DNA from: Tetrastigma voinierianum
Lineage: Eukaryota; Streptophyta; Magnoliopsida; Vitales; Vitaceae
Direction of reading: 5' to 3'
DNA: 64,000 bases
Assembly (NCBI GenBank): GCA_016808115.1
Contig: JAEQBH010002355.1
Coordinates: 558,001 to 622,000 of the forward strand
Position numbers and translations under genes: made by a program. The notes below the pieces were generated by a model. It ran no database searches, was not told where the DNA came from, and saw only the letters and a list, made by a program, of their open reading frames with translations. Shown here piece after piece: positions 34,643-45,380 of the stretch; position 1 is the stretch's first letter; each line of letters starts with the position of its first letter.

Positions 34643-36778
34643 CCATCGACTTATACTTATATTACGTAACTTATACTTATTTTACCGATACGGGCAGTAT
34701 GCCCGTAAAAGTACCCATAGGTACTGGCTGCATCAAATACGTAAGTACCCGTAGGTACATCTGCATCTTTAATTTGCCTCTTATTCAGAGTCTTATCATA
34801 TATCCGCTTTTAACTACCTGCATCAATCATAAGAAATGGAGTAGGACGCAGCACAACAAGTACCCGGTTGTATCGCGCGACAAGTGCCGTGAGACAAAGC
34901 AGAGTGCCGGGCACAGCGTGAGTGCCGCTAATCAACAAAAAAGTGTCGTAGCACTAATCGTGAGTACCGCACCGGAGCGTATGCCGTAGTACTCCACCGG
35001 GGGAGTACCGGGCACTAATGTGGAGTGTCATGCGCTGACACCCGAGTGCCGGCCCCGATCGTAAACGCCCACTCATTCAGTTTTTCGTACTCCTAGGTAG
35101 TCATACTATCATATGTCTTAACTCATAACCTATCTTTATCACGCTCTGTTCATGCCATATTGCTTTTCATGTTCATGCCCGTGTTCATGTTTCAAATATT
35201 TTCATATCTCATCTCTACATATTCATGTTTCATGAACACGCTATACATATTGCATTCCTATATTTTCCTTATATTTATTACATATGCAGCATTCATATAC
35301 TTGTACAAGATGATGCCTATGTATTCACACATCATTCATGTATTCTCGTCTCTATGAATCTATTTTACTTAGAAATTAATCATCTTAAATTGGATCATCC
35401 AAAATCCAAAGTTATGGCATTTTCATGCCAAACTAGTCAATTCTGGCCTGCTTTACACTCCGAACAGTTTGAAATAACATTTTCCAAAGTTGTCTTGACT
35501 CCATATTTGACACTGGTTCTTTGTACTCCTTTCAAGCTATGCCGTGGGTTCTCCCCTCCAACCTGAATCACCCAAATCTATATAATCGAAACCTCGTTAT
35601 GTCCTAAACAACCGGGACTATTCTATGGTCAAAAACCCATGGCTGAAATGGTCAAACATACCACTTTGAGTGAATTTTTGGGCCACATAGGAATCGACCT
35701 ACGTACCTATTTCCGTGGATTTTGGTTCTCCTTGAATTTATTTTTAACCAAAGAACTTGAATCACTAAATCGGATAAGAAATGACCAAGTTATGGCCAAA
35801 ATACGAACACTGGTCAAAATAGAAAACAGAGCACTTACTTCAGACCGATATCGTTCGTTCTGGTGACTTGGCACTACCGAAATTTACTCCAAAATGTGTT
35901 TTTCTTCCATTTTTCCATATGTTGATACCAAATCAACTCAATACTCCATATACACATCAAAACCACTCCAAATTCATCTCAGAATCTCTAATTTTACTCA
36001 AATCCTTTTAATACTTATCTTACTCCAAAACCCATCATGAATTCCTCCCCAAAACAAATCTATAATGGGTCATAACCCATGCATACACCAACCATAAAGA
36101 TTAGCTAGGCTCGGTTTCTAAACCCTAACTCAATTACATGAAATTAAACCATGAATCCAACCCTCAACGGAGGATTCCATGCCTTTTCAGACCATTTAGG
36201 GTTTTACCAATCCTACTTTCAAGAAATCTATGATTGGGATGAAATCCTATCAAAACCCTAGGTTTGAAAACCATAGACATCCCTACCATGGTACAAATAC
36301 ACATGATCTCATACAAAATTCATGATTTCCAAACAAAAATCCAAAGATCCATACTCATATTCATAGTTCTATACCTTAATTTGGCTTCTTCTTCTTCCTT
36401 CTTCTTCTTCCTTTCTTCTCCGCTGTTTTTCTCCCCCAAATTGAGACCAAATTTGGTCTTAAATCCAATTTGTGAGTTAAGGCCATGTTTAGCCAAGTCA
36501 AATAAAACCCATTTTTGGGTTAAGTCTCTTTAATTGCCTTTTAGTCCTCCACTTTCCTTATTTTTGCAAATCAACTTATGCTATTTCCACTTTGGCCTCT
36601 AATCTTATCAATTCATATCTTTGGCCCCCTTTTACAAATTACAATTATGTCCTTAAGTATTGTACAATTTTGGTTTCACTTTACAGCCAAGTAATTAAAT
36701 CACGAAACATTCAAATTATGCTTACAAATAATTCCAAACATGTCGAAAACGACTAGTGGCATATTTCAAGCCGTTACA
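34643..36778 (-). mobile_element. E4: solo LTR of GTAC family, right part with LTR start
   Basis: On the minus strand the LTR begins at 36778 with TGTAACGGCTTGAAATATG, a typical start for long LTRs of plant gypsy (chromovirus-like) elements. 34643-35060 continues the GTAC array and a GTGCC...GGCAC variant. 35340-36060 aligns with 49360-50090 in E9. E2 LTR resumes at 36779. Confidence 0.75.
34690..35060 (-). repeat. GTACC...GGTAC and GTGCC...GGCAC array (E4)
   Basis: AGTACCCATAGGTACT (34711) and AGTACCCGTAGGTAC (34743), then from about 34880 a second motif: GAGTGCCGGGCAC, GAGTGCCGCTAATC, GAGTACCGGGCACTAAT and GAGTGCCGGCCCC. Dyad symmetry is kept while bases change. Confidence 0.8.
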
Positions 36779-37308
36779 CGTTGTCACCGAAGGCCTCCTA
36801 GAAATCAGAGCAAGATACAACCCTTTTGTGGGTACAAGCTACTAATATTAAGAAAGGTTCATTATATGAACAGTACCATTTATATAAAACTAGTCTTCAA
36901 ACCCATAAAATAACTGAGAATCTGCAAATCTAAATGTTCAACAATTAATCTCCACCCCTAGAGGGTGTTTAATGTTCCATTATTGGATTCCAATCATCAA
37001 AAATCAAACTACAAGTAAGAAAATGAAGAAAGAAATCAAGAGACAAGGAGTGAGAGAAAATCTGTGATTTGAGCCTAATCTTCGTCTCTGGTCGCAAATA
37101 AATCGAATCTCTAAGACAAATGACCGAAATCTCTTCAATACAAATAAAAAATTGCTCTCAAACTACTCTAAGATCTACTAGAAATCAAAGTCCTAAGCTA
37201 AACTAAAAAAATGGGTAGGTTTTAAGAGAGAGAAACCCTCATGAGAGATTTTCTCTCTCCTCCCCGTTTTTTGTTACCCTAAAAATCTAAAAAATTAGTA
37301 TTTATAGT

Positions 37309-37318
37309 CCTCTAGTGA
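37309..37318 (-). promoter_or_regulatory. TATA box of E2 5' LTR
   Basis: Plus GTATTTATAG, minus CTATAAATAC. The nearest palindrome (37383) is 64 bp upstream. Confidence 0.6.
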
Positions 37319-37382
37319 AAATGGGCTTGAAAACAGGGCAAAATATCAATTTTCAGGCTTTTTTGGTTTTTTCCAACATTTG

Positions 37383-37640
37383 AGTCGTGATATCAGCATT
37401 TTGGAGTCGCGACACGCGATTTTGCAGTCACAAATTAGCACTCTAGCCTTGTTAAGGTCGACTGTCACAGTTTTTTTCTTGTCGCAACATTTTTTATTAT
37501 ATCATGATATTTAGGTAATTTTGAGTCGCAAATATCAAGATTTCAGTCGCAACATCAATATTTCGCACAATTTTTGCCTTTGTCGCACTTTTTTTTTTTT
37601 TTTTTGCTTTGTCTGGACATTGTTTTACTTTGTCGTGACA
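37383..37640 (-). repeat. Decayed TGTCGCGACA cluster, E2 5' LTR
   Basis: Mostly decayed copies: AGTCGTGATA, AGTCGCGACA, TGTCGCAACA, AGTCGCAAAT, AGTCGCAACA and TGTCGTGACA. Almost all differences are CpG losses. Confidence 0.75.
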
Positions 37641-37689
37641 TTTTTTCTTATCAGCAGCCAGTTTTTTTTCTCCAAAGAGTAAGACTGAT

Positions 37690-39177
37690 ACCCATCAAGC
37701 CGTGCTGGCGGATCGCAGACCGGCATCACTAAAGGCATCGTACACCGCTTCTCGAGAACACTATTTTTGAATATTTTTGCACCGTTAAGTCCCATATTCA
37801 TACACCAATTGTTTAAAGACCCTAAGAAATAATTAATTGGGGTTCAAATAAGAATGAGACTAAGTGAAAAACGCACCGTACCTCGCCGCCTCGTGAAGCC
37901 GATATTCATGCGAGTGTTGTTAGTTACAACGCGATTTGTGTGATTTGGTTGGGGGCAAATGAGGATCACCTAACTAGACCACAGATTGAAAGCTAAAAGA
38001 GAAAGAGAAAGAGAAAGAATGGTTTGTTCTATCTTCCTTCTCAAGCTTCAAGATTTAAAATATTTGTTCTAAACGTATAACAAAGTTATGTTGATTTGTT
38101 TAATTGATTGAGGAATTGATTGTGAAATGTTTGCATATGAAAACTTCTATAAAGGAGTATTGAAAAATGAACCTGCTTATACGTATGTACATATTGGTAA
38201 CAGATTGCTATAAAGTATTTGAATGCCCTTTGATAGAATGTTAACCGTTTAGTTCAGATATGATAGATTGGTATACCAATAAGGGTCAAATTAGCAAGAC
38301 ACAACAATTGTATTGACTGCACACCACTCACAGAAAATCACGGGACCGTGACGGGCAAGAGTGTTCACGAATTGATTTTTAATAACTAGTCAATGTTCTC
38401 AAATAGGACCGTGACGTGTTATAAAACGCTTTTATAAATTTAGCTTGCAACCTAACGAGACTGTGTTTGACTCCAATATCCTTTATAATTTAAAACATAG
38501 GTTAAATTGCTATGGGCATAATTAAATTGATAATTTGGAATTGAAAAACATGCTTGTAATTGAAATGAAAATTGCATTGTGAAATGCATGAATTGGTTAT
38601 AAATGATTTATTGCATACGAAAGTGTATATTGGGATGATCAATAACCATAAATGATTGTATATGAAATAAGTATATGTATTGTATTGACATTGATCATCC
38701 AAAAGATTTGAAAGTTTGGTTTATTAAAACTTATGATTCACACAAATCGAAATCAAGAATGGAATTGTATAGAACCACTAAGCACGAAAATGCTTAGCGT
38801 ATTGTTTTTACCAATGCGCAGGTACCAAGTGATAGGCAGTGATTGAAAAAGGACGCAAGATTGAGGAGCCGAATATAGAGAAAGAATCATGAGTATACCC
38901 GGCACATGCATTCACCCATGTTTTCTTTTGAATATTGAGATATTTTGTAAAACAATTTGAACTCAATACTATTTTGTAAATCATTTGAAAAGGTCTGATA
39001 TGCCTTTATAATGACGGTACTTTTGAATTTGTAAATGTTTATGGGCTTGCCCCAAATTTAAATCACTTCCGCAAAGATTTGAGAACGAAATGTATTTGAT
39101 AAATGGCTTCGGTCGGATGTCCCCGGGTTTCGGTTCGGATCCGCCAACCGGGTCGAGCCAGTTTGGGGGTCACTACA
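37690..39177 (+). mobile_element. E6: chromovirus-like gypsy LTR fragment
   Basis: Plus-oriented, LTR-like sequence. The region 38770-38900 has an inverted pair around AGCACGAAAATGCTTAGCG followed by a CGCAGGTACC stretch, a layout common in plant chromovirus (Tekay/Del-type) LTRs. The end GGGGGTCACTACA (39177) looks like an LTR terminus. It then passes straight into copia integrase. No internal region. The start is not certain. Confidence 0.45.
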
Positions 39178-39605
39178 TGTATCCTCAAAACAGCAGTAAA
39201 CTTGATCTACAATCCATAAAATGTGTCTTCATTGGTTACTCTACAAATAAGAAAGGGTACAAGTGTTTTTGTTCCAACACACAGAGGGTATTTGAAACAA
39301 TGGATGTGACATTCTTTGAACAAAATCCATATTTTACCAAATCTAAAATTCAAAATAAAAAAGAACTTCAGCTTTGGAGTGGAGGTTCCTTGCTAGAACA
39401 ACCACAAGCTCTTGAGTCTAGCCCTATGTCCAACTCGAGTTTATTATCCATAAAATTGCAACTAAGTCCACTTTGTGCATCTATTCCTATTTCTAATTCT
39501 CACTCATCCGAGCCCAATATTCCTTCTTCGAGTATATCTAATCCTAGTTCAGAAACTAGAAAAGTTCAAGTATACGCTAGGAGAAAAGTATACAAGGGAG
39601 AATAA
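39178..39605 (+). pseudogene. Copia integrase C-terminal part
   Basis: Open frame (shared upstream with LTR sequence from 39090). From 39178 it reads LDLQSIKCVFIGYSTNKKGY and then MDVTFFEQNPYF, the end of the copia integrase core and start of the variable linker. A Ser/Pro-rich linker follows (about 39400-39560) and VYARRKVYKGE ends the frame. The catalytic DDE residues are not included because the 5' part is lost. In Ty1/copia order integrase precedes RT, as here. Confidence 0.85.
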
Positions 39606-39984
39606 AAAACCTTGCACAAGTCTGCACTATTCAAGAATCTGAATCAAACCCAATGACTGCAGGAACTAGCATAGGAGGGAAAAATGAGCTAGAACAAAAA
39701 GGGTCAGAAGAGATTCAACATGATGTATTTGGAATGTCTGGCTGCTCAAGAAAGGTACACGAACTTGTACTCAACATCCGATTAGGAATTTTATATCATA
39801 TGCAACCTCTCTAAGCCTTATCGAGCTTTCATCTCAAGGCTGGATAATTTTCAAATCCTAGCAAACATTCAAGAGGCTTTGATTCATCCATGTTGGAAAA
39901 AGGCTGTTCAAGAGGAGAGATCATGGCCTCAAGAAGACCTATGATGGATTATCAATAACTCTCTCCGTGAAAGAAAACAATAAG

Positions 39985-40980
39985 TTGTAAATGGGTCTTT
40001 GCTATGAAACATAAGGCTAATGGGAGCATCAAAAGGCTTAAGGCTCGATTAGTAGCAAGGGGCTTTACTCGGCCATATGGTGTTGATTACCAAGAGACTT
40101 TTTCTCCAGTTGCAAAGCTTAACACCATTCGAATACTTCTCTCATTAACAGCGAACTTGGACTGGCCACTTCATCAGCTTGATATAAAGAACGCCTTTCT
40201 TAATGGAGATCTTGAAGAGGAAGTCTGCATAAAAATTCCTTTGGGTCTACAAATAAGCAATGACAATGATAAGGTATGGAAATTATTGATGTCTTTATAT
40301 GGACTTAAACCATCTCCTAGAGTGTGGTTTGGTAGGTTGCATAAAAATTCCTTTGGGTCTACAAATAAGCAATGACAATGATAAGGTATGGAAATTATTG
40401 AAGTCTTTATATGGACTTAAACCATCTCCTAGAGTGTGGTTTGGTAGGTTCTCATGATCAGTAAAGGAACATGGATTTATTCAATGTCAAGCAGATCATA
40501 CACTCATTGTGAAGCGGTCTCCCGAGAATAAATTAGCCATCTTCATTTTGTATGTTGATGACATCATTCTAACTGGAGATTATGAGGAAGAGTTATTGAA
40601 GATTAAACGATCCTTGGCAAAAGAATTTGAAGTAAAAGACCTTGGTCCTCTACGCTATTTTCTTAGCATGGAAGTGGCTCGATCAAAAAGGGGAATATTT
40701 GTCTCTCAACGTAAATATACTCTAGATTTACTCAAAGAGACTAGTATGCTAGGGTGTAAACTTACAAGCACCCATGTGGACTCTAAAAGGAAGTTAGGGC
40801 GTGAAGAGGAAAGAGTTCTAGTAGACAAAGGACGGTATCAACGTTTAGTTGGGAGACTCATTTATCTAACCCATACTTGGCCTGACATTGGCTTTACAGT
40901 AAGTGTCATAAGTCAGTTTATGAACCACCCAATAGAGGAGCACATGGAAGGTATGACGACTCTCATACTCAAAGATTAAT
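39985..40980 (+). pseudogene. Copia reverse transcriptase, frame broken by a 112-bp duplication
   Basis: First part (open 40004-40375): ARLVARGFTRPYGVDYQETF, then NAFLNGDLEEEV and LYGLKPSPRVW. Second part (open 40509-40979): FILYVDDIILTG at about 40533-40568 with the YVDD catalytic motif intact, then LGPLRYFLSMEVARS. The two parts are separated by a direct duplication of 112 bp (40226-40337 and 40338-40449), which is not a multiple of three and shifts the frame. Apart from this, a stop after the second copy and the broken N-terminus, the domain is well preserved. Confidence 0.9.
40226..40449 (+). repeat. 112-bp direct tandem duplication inside copia RT
   Basis: Both units run from TGCATAAAAATTCCTTTGGG to GTGGTTTGGTAGGT. 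I see only about one or two differences (for example TTGATG versus TTGAAG), so it is recent, or a duplication in a sequence otherwise under little change. Confidence 0.95.
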
Positions 40981-41019
40981 TCTGAGAAGAGGTTGTTCAA
41001 GAAGAAAGAGGTAGAGACA

Positions 41020-41482
41020 GTGGTTTTAGTAATCTATGCAGATCAGGAAGCTCAGAGATAAACAAAGCGTCAACCATGGTATCATTCATTAGTCTAGGGA
41101 AATCTTGTAACATGGAGGAGTAAAAAACAATTTGTAGTTTCTAGAATCAGTTTCGAGGTAGAACTAAGAGCCTTAACAATAGAAATTTGTCAAGGAATAT
41201 GGATTAGACGGGTTTTAACTGAGTTAGGAATGAAGTTTGAGAAGTCAATAAAGCTTAAGTGCGATAATCAAGCCACTATTAGCATTGCAAAGGATCCATG
41301 ACGGAACTAAACATGTGGAGATTGATTGCCATTTTATAGCAAGGAAGATTGGGAACTCGAGGTGCAATTGGTCCATACTCTCACTCAAGAGCAATTTGCA
41401 AACATCCTGACAAAGGCTTTACATAGACTGAACTTTGAGCAACAGTGTAACAAGTTGGGCATGTACAATTTGTACAACCCAA
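41020..41482 (+). pseudogene. Copia RNase H and end of pol
   Basis: Frame-broken but readable: YADQEAQ near 41034, then KKQFVVSRISFEVELRALTI (about 41125-41185), QGIWIRRVLTELGMKF, KLKCDNQATISIAKD (about 41250-41295), and HVEIDCHF. The end reads LGMYNLYNPT followed by a stop, right before the polypurine tract. It completes the usual copia order. Confidence 0.85.
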
Positions 41483-41496
41483 CTTGAGGGGGGGAA

Positions 41497-41763
41497 TGTT
41501 GATTTTCCCTCATAGTTACCTTATTTATAATTATTCTATGTTTATTTATGTAAGGAAATAAGAGGGTTAGATAATTCAAATTTTCCTATTTGGAGAATCC
41601 AGATTTTCCTAATCTTGTTTTGCCTATACGGCTGTTATGATTATGTGATTTTTCCTTCCTTGTCTGTTACCATTTTAGTCATGAGGATCATGTATATAAT
41701 GATGTAATATTCTTCAACTGATTTAATGAAATATGAAGATTATTATTCCTCAAAATCTTCACA
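41497..41763 (+). mobile_element. 3' LTR of E7 (copia)
   Basis: Begins TGTTGATTTTCC directly after the G-run polypurine tract and ends TCTTCACA. 267 bp. It has a TATATAA at about 41693-41699 and an ATTTAATGAAATATG near the end that could serve for 3' processing. Confidence 0.75.
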
Positions 41764-41799
41764 ACCATTTGGAGAAAAATTAACCACACATTTTGTATC

Positions 41800-42072
41800 C
41801 TCAAAATATCGAATATATCGGCCGATATATCGGATATCAATGGCTACCGACACGATATTGGAAACCGAAAGTCGGTTGAAGCAAATATCGAGAAAATATC
41901 GGGAAAATCGTCTATATTTCGGCGATATATCGAAAAATATCGATATATCAATGAAATATCGAGTTTCCACAACAAGCGTGCGTGGACTTGAAATTCCACA
42001 ATAAAAATTTGTAAAAAAATCGGTGATTATCGTCGATATATCGCAATATATCATCGATATATCCCAATATTC
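41800..42072. repeat. CGATATATCG palindrome-rich repeat
   Basis: Many copies of CGATATATCG and overlapping pieces (ATATCG, CGATAT), for example ATATATCGGCCGATATATCG at about 41813 and TCGTCGATATATCGC at about 42029. It lies directly after the copia LTR. It may be part of a separate dispersed plant repeat; no coding content. Confidence 0.85.
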
Positions 42073-42077
42073 CATTT

Positions 42078-42605
42078 AATTATCATCTTTTGAAACCAAC
42101 GCCTCTTAAATTTTAGTTTTAATTTTGCCTTGATACTCACATAATTATCATCTTTTAAACCAAAGCCCCTTAAATTTTGGCGTTAATTTTGCCTTGATAC
42201 TCACGGAATTTATCACATAATGAATTAATTTCTAAATTTTATCTCATACTACAAAATGCATTATCACGATGAAAATTTGTTGATTAAAAGTGAATATGAA
42301 AATTTTAGAATTTTAAATAGTATAGCATTTAGTAGGAAACTTTGAAACTTAAAAGACTGTAGAAGAATGTGACGGGCTAAACCTCATAGTATTTTTTTTT
42401 CATCCCAAATTTTATTTGATATCCTAAAATATATTTTAATACATGAATTATCAGAATTTGATATTTTTATCTATATTTTATTTTAATACATGTATTTTTA
42501 TTTATCCATTTACTTTTGTTTAATTTTTTTATATTATTGAAATATAAAAAATGTGATTTTTTTTTTCAAAAGTTGCTTCAATATATAATAATAAGGTTAT
42601 ACTAT
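42078..42605. other. AT-rich spacer with a ~64-bp duplication
   Basis: Two copies of a unit beginning ATTATCATCTTTT and ending TTGCCTTGATACTCAC (about 42079-42141 and 42143-42205). The rest, to 42605, is AT-rich without a recognisable gene. Confidence 0.7.
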
Positions 42606-43303
42606 TGATGGGGTTTGAAAAATATGCGTGCAGGCCCACTCGCCAGGCCCAAAGAAGAGGCAAGCCCAATGAAACACCCAAGCCCCTAGCGCTGTACCTC
42701 ACAAAGAAAGCCCAATTTCACTCACTCAAAGGCCGATAACATGGGTAATTGGGAACTCCCACATTCTGCAAATCAGACTAAATCTCGACTAAATCTCGCC
42801 AATAAGGGAAGTAGGATAATTCCCAATAACATCTTATCCTATAAATCCAACTAAATCTCACCAGCAAGAAAAATAGGATAATTCACAATAAACAGTTTAT
42901 CCTGCAGATCAAACCGGATCTCACCAATAAGGGAGAAGGATAATTCTCAATAAACCGGCTTCCTTCAATATCTTTATTAAATCCGATATCGATAAAGACG
43001 TAAAATATCACACCAACGGTTAATCCTTATTACCATCCAATCGGGAAAACATACGCTATATATCAAGCCAATTTCTGAAAGGTACGCAAAATCATACGCC
43101 TAAGGGCCCATCTTTTTTCTCCCAATGAGGAATTGACTTAGGCATCTAGGCGGCCACGGCGAAGCTCCTCGCAACCCTTTTCTTTCTCGGCTCACAGGAG
43201 TGTAGCGCTGCAACCTCGTGACCGGGCCCACCAGCCAGGCTCTGTCTCACTCTTCAACGACCCCAACAACACACCCAAATTCCTACCCATTGAAAAAGCA
43301 TCA
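42606..43303 (+). mobile_element. 5' LTR of E8
   Basis: Starts TGATGGGG and ends at AAAGCATCA before the primer-binding site. Contains three copies of a roughly 65-bp subrepeat (AATCTCNCCAATAAGGGA type, about 42785-42955), a TATATAT at 43057-43063, and the GGAATTGACTTAGGCATC block (about 43128) that is common in the U5 part of plant gypsy LTRs. Confidence 0.7.
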
Positions 43304-43304
43304 C

Positions 43305-43327
43305 TGGGCCATAGCCGTCCGTGGGAA
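43305..43327 (+). other. Primer-binding site region of E8
   Basis: TGGGCCATAGCCGTCCGTGG resembles the TGGCGCCGTC-type site of Tat-like elements with small insertions, and sits two bases after the LTR end. Confidence 0.45.
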
Positions 43328-43330
43328 ACG

Positions 43331-43970
43331 ATGCCTTTACAAATAAACACTCTCAAACATCAGACAGACAACTCTAAACACAAGCAGGAGCAACGCCAAT
43401 CCTCCAAGGATGCAGGACCAGCAAGGCGGGGTGGACAGTCGACCTCCCGGAGGAGAGTTAGAGACAATATAGGCCAACACGGACGAGGTGGAGGCGCTCC
43501 GCGTCACCAACCAACACTTGTTGAAAGAGTTGGAACAACTCACTAGGCAAATACGACGCCCCTAGGAGACACGACAGGCCCGAAAAGACCAAAACCCTGT
43601 TACCCGAGAAGAGCAACACCTCGACCCTCATCGAGAAGCGGATAGAGAAGGAGAAACTAGCCACACCAGGGAGCATGATCCTTACCAACCCCTCGAAGAG
43701 GATAGCAACGAGGAGAGGTCGTGGGAGCAAAGGTTCAGGGACATCCAACAAGAAATCAACCACATGAAGGTAGCGGTAAAAGGCCGAACTCCAGTCTCCA
43801 TGGACGCCCTGGTACAACAAACTGAATCTCCATTCACCGCCGGGGAGCTGCACTTCCCCCTTCCGGTAAAATTCAGAATGTCGTAGATCGAGACGTTCGA
43901 CGGAACAAAAGACTCCATATACTACCTCAATACGTACAAAAATTAGATGGAACTGCACGGATATCAGAAG
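43331..43970 (+). pseudogene. Gag of Tat-like gypsy element (broken)
   Basis: N-terminal part: a basic, Gln/Arg-rich region, then a coiled coil in a shifted frame, EALRVTNQHLLKELEQLTRQ (about 43488-43550). The capsid start follows at about 43700-43965: WEQRFRDIQQEINHMKVAVK, then ESPFTAGELHFPLPVKFRM, a stop, and IETFDGTKDSIYYLNTYKN. This is the start of the retrotransposon gag domain. It stops being recognisable after MELHGYQ near 43970, where repeat DNA begins. Gag would assemble the particle. Frameshift near 43480 and in-frame stops at about 43884 and 43943. Confidence 0.8.
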
Positions 43971-44099
43971 CCTAGTAGCTCAATTCAAACATGCCATGTA
44001 GCCATGGAGCTAAGTAGTCAGAGCCCAAGAACTCATTCCGCAGAGCACTGGCTGGGCTCAAACAAGCCGCAGCCATGGAGCCAAGCAGCCCAGAGCCCA

Positions 44100-45080
44100 A
44101 AGAGCTCGGGCCCAAACAAACACTATAGCCTATAAGGCCTCGGGGCGCCCCTGCAGCCTGGCGTGCCTGGGCCGACGAGCTCAATCCACTCTACTCGCCA
44201 TACAAACCCAAGAGTTTGTGGTTTCTCACTCAGCACTATAGCCTATAAGGCCTCGCGCCTGCGAGCCTCAGATTCGCTTGCAGAGTTTCTTCACCTCGTG
44301 AAGGCTCAAATTTCCCCACGGAGCCTTAGCACTCGCCGACTTGAGAGCTCAACCACTTCTACTCAAAGCCATACAACCTAAGAGCCGCCCGCCCAGCACT
44401 ATAGCCCATAAGGCCTCAACGCCTAAGAGCCTCCATAGCTCAGCCTTGCAGCTCTTCAAATTCGTGAAGGGGCCCTCAACCCCCACCCGAGCCTTAGCTC
44501 GCCTGATGAGCCTCAACTACTCTACTCAGCCATGCACCCCAAGAGTCGCCTCTCGCCTCGTGCACTATAGCCCATAAAGCCTCGCCGCCAAGAGCCTCAA
44601 GAGCTCCGCCAGAGCTCTTCGTAGCCAGAAGGCCTCAGCGCCCACGGAGCCCTCGCATCCCGCTTGACGAGCTCAACTACTCTACTCAGCCATGTAAATA
44701 CTCAAGAGTTAGTTTCACCAGCACTATAGCCCATATACCACAACACAGCCTCAATAGCTCAATTTGCGTAGCTCTTCACTAAAGAAGGCCTCACACCCAC
44801 GAGCCTCAAGAGCTCGCCGACGAGCTCAACTACTCTACTCAGCCATGCAGCCTCAAGAGTCGGGCTCAGCCAGCAATTTAGCCCATAAGGCCTCGTTTAG
44901 GACCTCAAAGAACTCAATTCTTGAAGATGCCCGCCTACTCTACTGCTTATGTACCCCAGAGAGCGCTCAACTCAGCATTCAAATTTCACTTTAACGTCAA
45001 AGAATTTCGCTTTAAAGAGCCCAATCGTTTCAACTCAGCCATGCACTTAAGAGCCGCCTTCACTAAGCATTCACTCTACC
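44100..45080 (+). repeat. ~160-bp GC-rich tandem repeat in E8
   Basis: The landmark CACTATAGCC starts at 44121, 44234, 44397, 44563 and 44722, with a variant (CAATTTAGCC) near 44873, giving steps of 113, 163, 166, 159 and 151 bp. Each unit carries TAAGGCCT, AGAGCTC, GAGCTCAACTACTCTACTC and GCCATGCA blocks. A partial unit runs to about 45080. Units differ by small indels. Such arrays are a known feature of 3' untranslated regions in Tat/Ogre elements. Confidence 0.9.
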
Positions 45081-45380
45081 TGGAGTTCCCTCAAGACAAT
45101 TTTTGAAGAACTCAACTAAGCCAACTCGACGCTCAATTCAGCCATCTTGCTCATGCAACAACGCGAAGAGCACAAGTAGAGGCGAAAGTGGTGAGATAAA
45201 AAATGAATATTCATTAAGGAAAAGGCTACATATGTCCTGGGTCCCAAGCCCAACAAAAAAAAAAAAAAAAAAAAAACAACAACAACAACAAGAAGCAAGC
45301 AAGCAAAGATATGTGTGGGAGATCAGACATTAGAAGTAGGAGTAGAGGGTGAAGAAGGGAGCTGGCCTCACAGACCGTTC
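45081..45380. other. Spacer with poly-A and CAA microsatellite
   Basis: Includes an A-run at about 45256-45277 followed by (CAA)n. No gene recognised. Confidence 0.8.

Larger units (their letters stand above)
36779..37680 (-). mobile_element. 5' LTR of E2, piece 3
   Basis: GTTGTCACCGAAGGCCTCC at about 36781 aligns with CATGTCACTCAAAGGGCCTC at 5162. A TATA box (37309-37318) and a palindrome cluster (37383 to about 37640) follow. The outer end (TGATGAG) is not found, so the LTR is truncated near 37680. Confidence 0.75.
39178..41763 (+). mobile_element. E7: 5'-truncated Ty1/copia element
   Basis: Plus strand, from inside integrase through RT and RNase H to a polypurine tract (about 41484-41496) and a 267-bp 3' LTR (41497-41763). 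The 5' LTR, gag, protease and most of integrase are missing at the junction with E6. Its sequence is much less decayed than that of the gypsy elements, with several open stretches above 120 codons. Confidence 0.9.

Noticed and set aside
35160..35566. Hydrophobic open frames suggesting a membrane protein
   Set aside because: They lie inside the GTAC-family LTR; the homologous LTR at 49200-49580 does not keep the frames.
41726..42075. Open frames of about 92 and 110 codons on both strands
   Set aside because: Both arise from the CGATATATCG repeat, whose palindromic nature leaves both strands open.
43458..43958. 166-codon minus-strand frame
   Set aside because: It is a shadow of the plus-strand gag of E8, whose capsid motifs are clearly readable.
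44163..45106. Series of Ser/Pro/Ala-rich open frames
   Set aside because: They fall in the ~160-bp tandem repeat and change frame from unit to unit, so they are by-products of a GC-rich noncoding array.
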